From: Bifidobacterium breve
Lineage (GTDB): Bacteria; Actinomycetota; Acidimicrobiia; IMCC26256
Length of the DNA stretch: 13,239 bases
Reading direction: 5' to 3'
Assembly (NCBI GenBank): GCA_945907055.1
Contig: CAMDSG010000033.1
Span: forward strand, 1 to 13,239
The notes under the pieces are model-generated. The model was given only the letters and a program-made list of their open reading frames with translations, was not told where the DNA came from and ran no database searches. A program made the translations under genes and the position numbers. Below are positions 6,545-12,789 of the stretch, in pieces (the stretch's first letter is position 1; each line of letters begins with the position of its first letter).

Positions 6545-6579
6545 TGTCATTTCCTTATGTCATTTCCTTATGTCATTTC
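6545..6579. repeat. 13-bp tandem repeat in the divergent intergenic region
   Basis: TGTCATTTCCTTA occurs at 6545-6557 and 6558-6570, followed by a partial third copy (TGTCATTTC) at 6571-6579. It lies between the divergent hydrolase/suf operon (-) and the acyl-CoA dehydrogenase operon (+). On the minus strand each unit contains ATGACA followed by TAAGGAA, so it could hold protein-binding sites or a small upstream reading frame. Confidence 0.7.
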
Positions 6580-6619
6580 GCTGCTCTCGCCGCGTTGGAA
6601 TGGCGATGGCTTAGTCCGG

Positions 6620-6625
6620 TAGCGT
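6620..6625 (+). promoter_or_regulatory. Probable -10 element for a leaderless acyl-CoA dehydrogenase transcript
   Basis: TAGCGT matches the actinobacterial TANNNT -10 pattern and ends 7 bases before the GTG start at 6633. No Shine-Dalgarno sequence precedes that GTG. TTGGAA at 6595-6600 could serve as a -35 box at 19-bp spacing. Together this suggests a transcript that begins at or next to the start codon. Confidence 0.4.
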
Positions 6626-6632
6626 CGCCCCC

Positions 6633-7820
6633 GTGGACTTCCGTGACACCCCAGCTGAGGCAGCATTTCGTGATGAGATTCGGGCATGGCTCTCCGAGAA
6701 TCTCGTCGGCGAGTTCGCAGCGCTCGGTGGGCGTGGAGGCCCGGCAGATGAAAGAGGTTGGGACACCCGCATGGAATGGGAGCGCACTCTAGGGCGCGAC
6801 CGATGGGTTGGAATGTCGTGGCCAGGGGAGTACGGCGGGCGCAATCTCAATTTCTCCCAGCAGGTCATCTTCAACGAGGAGTACGCGAAGGCAAACGCTC
6901 CAGCGCGTATCTCATTCTTCGGTGAGGGATTATTTGCACCAACGTTGATTGCATACGGAACCCACGAGCAGAAGAGCCGGTTTCTCCCGAAGATTCAGAG
7001 CGTTGACGAACTCTGGTGCCAGGGGTACTCAGAGCCCGATGCTGGATCGGATCTCTCAAACGTTGCAACGCGCGCAGTTCGCGATGGCGATGAGTGGGTC
7101 ATCAATGGGCAGAAGGTCTGGACGACGCTTGCTCATCGCGCGCAGTGGTGCTTCGTAGTTGCACGCACTGAGGCTGGATCGACCGGCCATAAAGGTCTCT
7201 CATATCTACTCGTGCCGATGGATCAGCCTGGTGTTGAGATTCGACCCCTTCGCCAGATGACGGGTTCGGCTGAGTTCAACGAGGTTTATTTCAGCGATGC
7301 CCGAACCTCCGCAGACCTGGTACTCGGTGAGGTGGGGGATGGTTGGGCCGTGGCAATGGCGACCCTTGGATTTGAACGTGGTACTGCGTTTATGAGCCAG
7401 CAACTCGCCTTTCAGCGAGAGTTGCGCGAAATTATCGAGGTGGCTCAGAGCAACGGCCGTAGCAAGGAAGCGACTACTCGTCAGGAACTTGCAGACTCCT
7501 ATATTGGGGTTCAGATCATGAAGTACAACGGAATGCGTATGCTTACTGATCTTGTCGCTCGAGGAGTTATCGGCCCCTCAAGCAGTATCGGCAAACTTTT
7601 CTGGAGCAACTGGCATCGCACACTTGGCGAGCGTGCAATGGATGTCCTAGGAACAGATGCACTCCTCGTCGCCAGCGAGGGAAATGGCGAGTACGAACTA
7701 GAAGATTTCCACCAAATATTCATGTCGAGTCGTGCAGAGACAATCTACGCAGGCGCGAGTGAGATCCAAAGAAATATCATCGGCGAGCGGGTGCTTGGGC
7801 TCCCGCGCGAACCCCGCTAA
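6633..7820 (+). CDS. Acyl-CoA dehydrogenase, first of an adjacent pair
   Basis: A 395-residue flavoprotein of the acyl-CoA dehydrogenase family, which introduces an alpha-beta double bond into acyl-CoA thioesters using FAD. It shows the standard N-terminal helical domain (DFRDTPAEAAFRDEIRAWL), the middle-domain FAD/substrate motif GYSEPDAGSD (131-140) with VINGQKVWTT, and the C-terminal IYAGASEIQRNIIGERVLG. In medium-chain enzymes the catalytic Glu lies in IYEGT near this place; here it is Ala373. Glu248 in LGFERGT is a candidate alternative base, as in isovaleryl-type and steroid-type enzymes. The start is GTG at 6633, with no Shine-Dalgarno. It ends 15 bases before a second, different dehydrogenase, an arrangement known from actinobacterial heterotetrameric enzymes (ChsE4-ChsE5 type). 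The substrate is unknown; sterol or branched acyl-CoA is possible. Confidence 0.93.
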   Translation: MDFRDTPAEAAFRDEIRAWLSENLVGEFAALGGRGGPADERGWDTRMEWERTLGRDRWVGMSWPGEYGGRNLNFSQQVIFNEEYAKANAPARISFFGEGLFAPTLIAYGTHEQKSRFLPKIQSVDELWCQGYSEPDAGSDLSNVATRAVRDGDEWVINGQKVWTTLAHRAQWCFVVARTEAGSTGHKGLSYLLVPMDQPGVEIRPLRQMTGSAEFNEVYFSDARTSADLVLGEVGDGWAVAMATLGFERGTAFMSQQLAFQRELREIIEVAQSNGRSKEATTRQELADSYIGVQIMKYNGMRMLTDLVARGVIGPSSSIGKLFWSNWHRTLGERAMDVLGTDALLVASEGNGEYELEDFHQIFMSSRAETIYAGASEIQRNIIGERVLGLPREPR

Positions 7821-7835
7821 GAGAGGAAATACCAA

Positions 7836-8966
7836 ATGAACTTTGCATTCTCAGAGGAGCAGGACCAACTCCGCGACGTAGTACGTCGATTCGTGGAGGA
7901 GAAGAGCTCAGAGGAAGAGGTACGTCGCCTCATGGACACTGAGGTTGGATACGACCCCAATGTCTGGGCGCAGATGGCCAATGAGCTTGGGCTTCAGAGT
8001 CTTCACATCCCAGAGGAGTTTGGTGGACAGGGCTTCTCATTCGTAGAGCTCGCCATTGTCTTTGAGGAGCAGGGGCGACGCCTTCTCTGCTCTCCTTACT
8101 TCGCAACTGTTGCACTCGCTACAAACGCGATCCTAAACGCCGGTACTTCCGACGAGAAGGCAGCCCTTCTACCTGGTATCGCTTCTGGTGAGACCATCGC
8201 CACGCTTGCATTTACAGAGCCGAATGGTCGTTGGGATGCTGACGGGATCACGATGATCGCACGCGAAGATGGCGGCGGTTGGGTCCTTGATGGAACGAAG
8301 ATGTTCGTCATCGACGGAAACAACGCGAACCTCATCGTTGTCGCCGCTCGTGCAGCCGGTACCAGTGGTGAGGCCGGAATCTCGTTCTTTACTGTTACAG
8401 GCGATGCTCAAGGCCTCACTCGTACCGCTCTTGCCACCATGGACCAGACGCGCAAGCAGTCCAAGCTTGAGTTTGCTGGCGTAAAAGCCACTCCACTCGG
8501 TGCTGCCGGCCAGGGATGGTCTGCGCTCTCGAAGACACTCGACCAGGCCGCGGTCTGCCTTAGCAACGAGATGGCTGGTGGCGCTCAGTTCGTCCTTGAC
8601 ATGTCGGTTGAGTACGCGAAGGTACGGGTGCAGTTCGGACGCCCGATTGGGTCGTTCCAGGCGATCAAGCACAAATGTGCGGACATGCTCCTCGAGGTCG
8701 AGTCGGCCAAGAGCGCTGCGTATTACTCAGCGTGGGCAGCCGGCGAGGACAACGAAGAGTTGCCCGTAGTCGCCAGCCTCTCGAAGGCTTACTGCTCAGA
8801 CGCGTACTTCCATGCAACCGCTGAGAACATCCAGATTCACGGTGGAATCGGCTTCACATGGGAGCACCCTGCGCACCTTTACTTCAAGCGTGCGAAGAGC
8901 AGCGAGATTCTCCTCGGTGACGCGACTTACCACCGCGAGCTCTTAGCACAGCGAATCGGAATCTGA
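7836..8966 (+). CDS. Acyl-CoA dehydrogenase, second of an adjacent pair
   Basis: A 376-residue acyl-CoA dehydrogenase-family protein. It has the N-terminal FSEEQDQLRDVVRRF helix, a middle domain with LAFTEPNGRWD (125-135) that only loosely matches the usual EPxAGSD motif, and the C-terminal RVQFGRPIGSFQAIKH (264-279) and IQIHGGIGFTWEHPAHLYFKR flavin-site motifs. The usual YEGT segment is replaced by LLGDATYH, with Asp362 at or near the catalytic Glu position. A clear AGAGGA lies 8 bases before ATG 7836. It is 15 bases after the first dehydrogenase. In known ChsE-type pairs one subunit carries the base and the other helps hold FAD; the weaker middle motif here suggests it is the helper, but that is inference. 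A strong hairpin follows the stop. Confidence 0.92.
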   Translation: MNFAFSEEQDQLRDVVRRFVEEKSSEEEVRRLMDTEVGYDPNVWAQMANELGLQSLHIPEEFGGQGFSFVELAIVFEEQGRRLLCSPYFATVALATNAILNAGTSDEKAALLPGIASGETIATLAFTEPNGRWDADGITMIAREDGGGWVLDGTKMFVIDGNNANLIVVAARAAGTSGEAGISFFTVTGDAQGLTRTALATMDQTRKQSKLEFAGVKATPLGAAGQGWSALSKTLDQAAVCLSNEMAGGAQFVLDMSVEYAKVRVQFGRPIGSFQAIKHKCADMLLEVESAKSAAYYSAWAAGEDNEELPVVASLSKAYCSDAYFHATAENIQIHGGIGFTWEHPAHLYFKRAKSSEILLGDATYHRELLAQRIGI

Positions 8967-8970
8967 GTCG

Positions 8971-9007
8971 GGGCGTCGAGGTCTGCACCTAGCGAACCTC
9001 GACGCTC
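8971..9007 (+). terminator. Strong hairpin between the dehydrogenase pair and the next gene
   Basis: GCGTCGAGGT (8973-8982) pairs perfectly with ACCTCGACGC (8996-9005) around a 13-base loop, and two further pairs (one G-U) extend it to 12. It begins 5 bases after the stop at 8966 and ends 10 bases before the ATG at 9017. There is no T-tract, so it would be a U-less terminator of the type proposed in actinobacteria. It could instead limit translation of the next gene or act as a transcript-processing boundary. Confidence 0.5.
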
Positions 9008-9016
9008 GCAGCCGAT

Positions 9017-9535
9017 ATGGCACTCCTCATAGCCGTTCTGATCCTCGGTGTAATTCTTTTAATCGCTGCGGTCTTAATTTTTCGCGAGGCCCAGCGAATG
9101 CAAGAGTTACCTCCCCTCGCAGTCATCGACCCCGATGATGCGTACGAGTATGTAGTTGCGAACCTCGACTCGATCGTCGCTGCGACGCTCACCTATGACG
9201 ATGTGCGCGTCATTCTTGATGCCGCTCTCGAGTACCTCGTCTCCGTTGGTGTGGCTCGTGCTACTCCATTGGGGGAGAGCTCCGATCCGCTCGTTGTAGA
9301 TGCTCTTGACTTCGTGCTTGCTAAGACCTCAATCCCTGCGCCTAGCTCAACTCGGAGCGAAGACAGAAGCGATGAAGGCAGCGAGAGCGGAGAAGAGGCT
9401 TTAGGGGCGGAGTTAGTAGAGGCCTTTCTCAGCGAGCAGGTTGAGGCAGTCTTAGACCTCCTAACCGCGTATATGAGCAGGGTCGGTGCTGTCGGGCGAC
9501 CCGCGGACGATGGCGAAACAACGACCGGTGCCTAA
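9017..9535 (+). CDS. Membrane-anchored protein of unknown function
   Basis: I do not recognise the family. The 172-residue product starts with a hydrophobic helix (about residues 2-22, ALLIAVLILGVILLIAAVLIF) followed by a basic FREAQR boundary, so it is probably anchored with the rest in the cytoplasm. Residues about 40-80 form a helical domain (AYEYVVANLDSIVAATLTYDDVRVILDAALEYL). A charged, Ser/Glu-rich linker follows (about 108-130), then a second helical stretch, VEAFLSEQVEAVLDLLTAY, and a Thr-rich end. The two helical parts flanking an acidic linker resemble a protein-protein interaction module. No Shine-Dalgarno precedes ATG 9017, and the hairpin at 8971-9007 sits directly upstream. Its composition matches its neighbours. 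No function can be assigned. Confidence 0.75.
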   Translation: MALLIAVLILGVILLIAAVLIFREAQRMQELPPLAVIDPDDAYEYVVANLDSIVAATLTYDDVRVILDAALEYLVSVGVARATPLGESSDPLVVDALDFVLAKTSIPAPSSTRSEDRSDEGSESGEEALGAELVEAFLSEQVEAVLDLLTAYMSRVGAVGRPADDGETTTGA

Positions 9536-9554
9536 GTCGAGACCAGTGCCTAAG
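9523..9554 (+). repeat. 18-bp-spaced direct repeat at the end of the membrane-protein gene
   Basis: GACCGGTGCCTAAG (9523-9536) recurs as GACCAGTGCCTAAG (9541-9554) with one mismatch. The first copy contains the TAA stop (9533-9535) of the gene, so the duplication copies the gene end and leaves a second TAA after it. This looks like a recent slippage or short duplication. Confidence 0.65.
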
Positions 9555-9604
9555 GTCAGGGCGAGTCGCTCCTTCCGGTGCTTCTCTCGCTAGGGTTCTA
9601 TGCC

Positions 9605-9829
9605 ATGAGCCGACCAATACGTTTTGAAGAGAATCAGTTTGTTGGGGACAAGCGCTCCCAGATTGTTTATGACCTTGATCTCCCTGGCCTCGATAAGTCG
9701 ATCATTGACGAACTCATGGAGTCGGAGCGGTTTATTTCTTTCGGCCCGGATACCCTCAACGAAGCGCGCAACCGTGGGTACAAGCCGCATAAAAGTATTC
9801 GCGAATCCCAAGACCCAGAGAACGCCTAA
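9605..9829 (+). CDS. Unknown 74-residue cytosolic protein
   Basis: A small protein of unknown family, 74 residues from ATG 9605. It opens MSRPIRFEENQFVGDKRS, has an acidic helical middle (KSIIDELMESERF) and ends in a FGPDTLNEARNRGYKPHKS segment rich in Asn, Arg and Lys. It has no Cys, no signal and no membrane helix. ATG 9605 is preferred to the in-frame GTG at 9578: TAGGGT at 9591-9596 contains an AGGG at Shine-Dalgarno distance and also fits a TANNNT -10 box for a nearly leaderless transcript. Composition, start signals and placement between two same-strand genes support a real gene. A 7-bp hairpin follows the stop. Confidence 0.7.
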   Translation: MSRPIRFEENQFVGDKRSQIVYDLDLPGLDKSIIDELMESERFISFGPDTLNEARNRGYKPHKSIRESQDPENA

Positions 9830-9839
9830 GTTCTTATAG

Positions 9840-9868
9840 GCACCACGAAGCGCTGTTGGTAGTGGTGC
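9840..9868 (+). terminator. Possible hairpin after the 74-residue gene
   Basis: GCACCAC (9840-9846) pairs with GTGGTGC (9862-9868) around a 15-base loop. It begins 10 bases after the stop at 9829. No T-tract follows, so termination is uncertain; the next gene starts 40 bases downstream. Confidence 0.35.
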
Positions 9869-9893
9869 TAAGCGAGACCAAACCAAGTGTGCT

Positions 9894-9900
9894 TAAGGGG
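9894..9900 (+). promoter_or_regulatory. Shine-Dalgarno site deciding the GTG start at 9909
   Basis: AAGGGG (9895-9900) lies 8 bases before GTG 9909 and supports that codon as the start of the alpha/beta-hydrolase-like protein. Confidence 0.5.
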
Positions 9901-9908
9901 CCGAGTTA

Positions 9909-10736
9909 GTGGACGACCATATAGAGGTCACGAATGGCGATAGCGCTGCAGAGACAATTCGTCTTGCCGCTCATTGGGCTCACCCTGCCGGAGCGCGACG
10001 AGTCCCAGGAATCGTCTTGTCACACGGATTTCCACAACCACCACGCGGTCGTATCGCCTCGGGATTGACATTCCCTGGTCTCGCGGATCGCATTGCAAAG
10101 GAAGTGGGCTGCCACGTATTGACCTTCAATTTTCGTGGAACTGGAGGCTCGGATGGAGATTTTTCTATCTCTGGCTGGATGGCCGACTTGCGCGCTGCAA
10201 TAGATCAAGTCGCAGCGCTCCCAGATGTGAGTGAGATATGGCTAATCGGTGCAGGGTTTGGGGGGTCCATCTCGATCTGCTGCGCCGCAGAGGATTCGCG
10301 AGTGCGTGGAGTCGCGACTCTTGCGGCGCACTCAAATTTGAACGACTGGCTACGCGATCCAGCACGCTTCCTTACTCACGCACGCCGTATGGGCGTTCTC
10401 CGCAGCGCAGATGCTCCGAGTGACACGGCGAGCTGGACGAGAGAGATAAAAGAGTTCGCCCCCTTGGCAGCGGCCTCAAAACTTGGAGACCGACCATTAT
10501 TGATCCTTCATGGATCTGATGACACCGTCGTGGCACCTACCGATGCTATTGAGCTCTCTGAGGCGCATGGCTCGGCTGATCTTCGGTTTGTCTTTCATGC
10601 TGGGCACAGACTTCGCCATGATCCGCGCGCAGTGGCAACACTGCTCGGTTGGCTTGACCGTCAAGGAGGTCCACTCTTAGAAGCGGCTCCGATCGAACCC
10701 TCGGAACTAGTTACAGAGCAGCAGACCTTTTTGTAG
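9909..10736 (+). CDS. Alpha/beta-hydrolase-fold protein lacking the nucleophile serine
   Basis: A 275-residue protein of the alpha/beta-hydrolase fold. The core is complete: VPGIVLSHGFP (oxyanion-loop region, about 32-42), NFRGTGGSDGDF (74-85) and the nucleophile elbow at 112-120. The elbow, however, reads LIGAGFGGS, so the GxSxG serine is Gly116. The other triad positions look intact: HGSDDTVV (Asp204 or Asp205) and AGHRLRHD (His233). Without a nucleophile, esterase or lipase chemistry is unlikely; it may bind a ligand, act as a scaffold or use a different mechanism, such as the cofactor-free dioxygenases that do not need the serine. There is no signal peptide. GTG 9909 is supported by AAGGGG 8 bases upstream. 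Its last 26 bases overlap the end of the convergent epimerase gene. Confidence 0.85.
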   Translation: MDDHIEVTNGDSAAETIRLAAHWAHPAGARRVPGIVLSHGFPQPPRGRIASGLTFPGLADRIAKEVGCHVLTFNFRGTGGSDGDFSISGWMADLRAAIDQVAALPDVSEIWLIGAGFGGSISICCAAEDSRVRGVATLAAHSNLNDWLRDPARFLTHARRMGVLRSADAPSDTASWTREIKEFAPLAAASKLGDRPLLILHGSDDTVVAPTDAIELSEAHGSADLRFVFHAGHRLRHDPRAVATLLGWLDRQGGPLLEAAPIEPSELVTEQQTFL

Positions 10737-11616
10737 CGAGGACATCGCTAAGAGTCTCTGAGAGCGTGAACTCGGGCTCCCATCCCGTGTGCTCTCGAAG
10801 CAACTGAGAGTCACCAATAAGCGGTGGAGGTTCGATTGCGCGTACGAGTGCCGGGTCGGTGACGAAAGTTATGTCGCTCGTCGATGCTGAGGCGAGCATG
10901 TCTGCAATGGACCCCACTGAGGTGCTTAACCCTGAGCAGACGTTGTAGGCGCGCCCACTCTCTCCTTTTAGCCCGAGCAGTCGGTAAGCGCGCACCACAT
11001 CGCGCACGTCGGAGAGATCGCGCATTGGGTCTCGCGAGCCCATGACGACCTCAGTGCCTCCATCGCGTTCGGCCTGCGCTATCCGAGCGGCAAGAGCTGG
11101 TACTAAGAATCGCTCAGTCTGGCCAGGCCCGGTGTGGGGGAATGGACGCACGCATACAACCTCAAGGTCGGTTGCTCGCTCCATCTGCAGCGCCAGTATC
11201 TCTGCTGCAGCCTTAGCTGCGCCGTAAGGGGTGACCGGTCTAAGCGGGGTGGATTCATCTGCGAGTTGGGTCGATGCATCGACAGTTCCGTACTCCTCCG
11301 AGGAGCCAATTACAACAACTCTGCGCACCCCAAGTGACGCGCATGCAGCGAGCACGTTGAGGGTGCCCTCAGCGTTGACGCGGAACTGCACCTCTGGCGC
11401 CGACCAAGATTCCCCGACATGGCTAAGTGCGGCTAAGTGGTAGACGATTTCAGGTGACGCTCTCATGAAGTGCTCGCGCACCATTGCAGCGTCAGTGATA
11501 TCGAATTCCTCTGGGCCCGCTCTATCAAGACCGATTACTTCATCACCTGATGACTCAAGGTGAGATGTCAGGTAAGGGCCTACAAAGCCGAGTGATCCAG
11601 TTACTAATACCTTCAT
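10711..11616 (-). CDS. NAD(P)-dependent sugar-nucleotide epimerase/reductase (Rmd/GMD-like)
   Basis: A 301-residue extended short-chain dehydrogenase. It has the Rossmann motif GSLGFVG (7-13), LAALSHVGES, the active-site SSEEYG (105-110) and the catalytic pair Tyr131-x3-Lys135 (PYGAAK), then MRDLSDVRDVVRAY and GRAYNVCSG. The length and the RDLSDVRDVVRAY stretch resemble GDP-6-deoxy-D-mannose reductase (Rmd) and GDP-mannose 4,6-dehydratase, so a role in making a deoxysugar donor is likely, but the exact nucleotide sugar is not certain. ATG 11616 has GGGGA about 7 bases upstream. It lies 14 bases after a GT4 glycosyltransferase and is the last gene of a glycan operon. Its 3' end overlaps the convergent hydrolase-like gene by 26 bases. 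Confidence 0.9.
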   Translation of the reverse strand: MKVLVTGSLGFVGPYLTSHLESSGDEVIGLDRAGPEEFDITDAAMVREHFMRASPEIVYHLAALSHVGESWSAPEVQFRVNAEGTLNVLAACASLGVRRVVVIGSSEEYGTVDASTQLADESTPLRPVTPYGAAKAAAEILALQMERATDLEVVCVRPFPHTGPGQTERFLVPALAARIAQAERDGGTEVVMGSRDPMRDLSDVRDVVRAYRLLGLKGESGRAYNVCSGLSTSVGSIADMLASASTSDITFVTDPALVRAIEPPPLIGDSQLLREHTGWEPEFTLSETLSDVLATKRSAAL

Positions 11617-11630
11617 ATCTATTTCCCCGC

Positions 11631-12779
11631 CTATTTTCCTACTCGCTTAGAGGCCTGATCCATTGCGTCACGGTAGGCCAGGATGTGGTTGGTAGTCGCC
11701 CGATCCCAAGTAAATGTCGATGCGCGTGCAGGGCCTGCTATGCGAAGGCGTTCTGACTCTGTTCTGTCATCTAATAGCCCTGCAATTGCGGCTGCTAATT
11801 CGTTTGGTACCGCTGGTGGAGTTAAGCGCGCAGCCTCCCCGCATACCTCTGCCATAGCGGATCCAGTAGTGGTGACAACTGGAGCTCCAGAGGCGAGTGC
11901 CTCGAGGGCGGGTAATCCAAATCCCTCCTCCAACGATGGGTAGGCAACCACCGATGCTCTGCGTAGAAAAGGCGCAAGTACCTCGGCAGGGAGATAACCG
12001 GGCCTAAGAATCCTTGTTGTGTATCCGCTGCGGGCTACAGAATCACGCACTTCCTTCGCCCCCCATCCATCCGAACCAGCAATGACCAAACGTAGTTCCG
12101 GATAATCATCTGCAATCTCTGTGAATGCCTCTACTAGCGAAGGTATGTCCTTGCGCGGCTCAAGGGTTCCGACAAATGCTAGGTAAGGCGGACGAATCCC
12201 GTTATGCCCGAGGAGATTGAGATCGGCCTCGATCTCCTCGGGCCGGTTAAGTGGTCGAAACCGAGCGTGGTCGACGCCATGCGAAGCGACATGGATCGGA
12301 GTACTTGGATCGAGTACTGCAGTTAGCCGGTCCTTCGTGTGATGACTCACGCAGATAAGTGCAGATGCATTTCTTATCGATCTGCGGATCATGCGTCGAA
12401 AAAATAAGACTTTCGACTTCTCGTGCCACTCGGGGTGATCAAAGAATGTCAGATCATGAATCGTTACTACCGATGGAATATGAAGGCGTGCCGGCATCGT
12501 GTAATGCGGCCCATGCCACAGATCTGCGTTCATACGCTTCGCGAGCTTTGGAGCTTTAGTCTGCTCCCAAAGAATACGTTGAGGCCTGCTTGTGGGTACC
12601 TCTGCGGCGACTGTGGAGTTCGGGGCAATAGCGCTCCAACGCTGCTCATCGTCGCTGCGCGCAGCTAACACGAGATCGACCTCGGGGTGTTCATCTAGGG
12701 ATCTCGCTATTTGAATCGTGTAGACGCCCGCGCCGACAGGCCTGCTAGGAACCGCCGATACATCGAGTAGAACTCTCAC
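11631..12779 (-). CDS. GT4-family glycosyltransferase
   Basis: A 382-residue retaining glycosyltransferase of the GT4 (GT-B fold) type. The N-terminal domain has the glycine turn RPVGAGVYT and the HGPHYTMPARLHIPSVVTIHDL stretch in two parts (LWHGPHY, TIHDLTFFDHPEW). The C-terminal donor domain shows FVGTLEPRKDIPSLVEAF, IAGSDGWG and the E-x7-E motif EEGFGLPALEA. The FVGTLEPRKN-like pattern is common in mannosyl- and rhamnosyltransferases. It starts with GTG 12779, 10 bases after the preceding glycosyltransferase gene. No membrane helix is visible, so it would act on the cytoplasmic face. Donor and acceptor are unknown; the neighbouring sugar-nucleotide reductase hints at a deoxyhexose. Confidence 0.92.
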   Translation of the reverse strand: MRVLLDVSAVPSRPVGAGVYTIQIARSLDEHPEVDLVLAARSDDEQRWSAIAPNSTVAAEVPTSRPQRILWEQTKAPKLAKRMNADLWHGPHYTMPARLHIPSVVTIHDLTFFDHPEWHEKSKVLFFRRMIRRSIRNASALICVSHHTKDRLTAVLDPSTPIHVASHGVDHARFRPLNRPEEIEADLNLLGHNGIRPPYLAFVGTLEPRKDIPSLVEAFTEIADDYPELRLVIAGSDGWGAKEVRDSVARSGYTTRILRPGYLPAEVLAPFLRRASVVAYPSLEEGFGLPALEALASGAPVVTTTGSAMAEVCGEAARLTPPAVPNELAAAIAGLLDDRTESERLRIAGPARASTFTWDRATTNHILAYRDAMDQASKRVGK

Positions 12780-12789
12780 AATCTTGAGT

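Noticed and set aside
3201..6579. Short repeats (11-bp and 13-bp) as CRISPR remnants
   Set aside because: The units are far too short, directly adjacent, and without spacers or cas genes.
8169..8672. 167-residue minus-strand frame inside the second acyl-CoA dehydrogenase
   Set aside because: It is antisense to a gene with clear family motifs; its sequence has no recognisable domain and no start signal.
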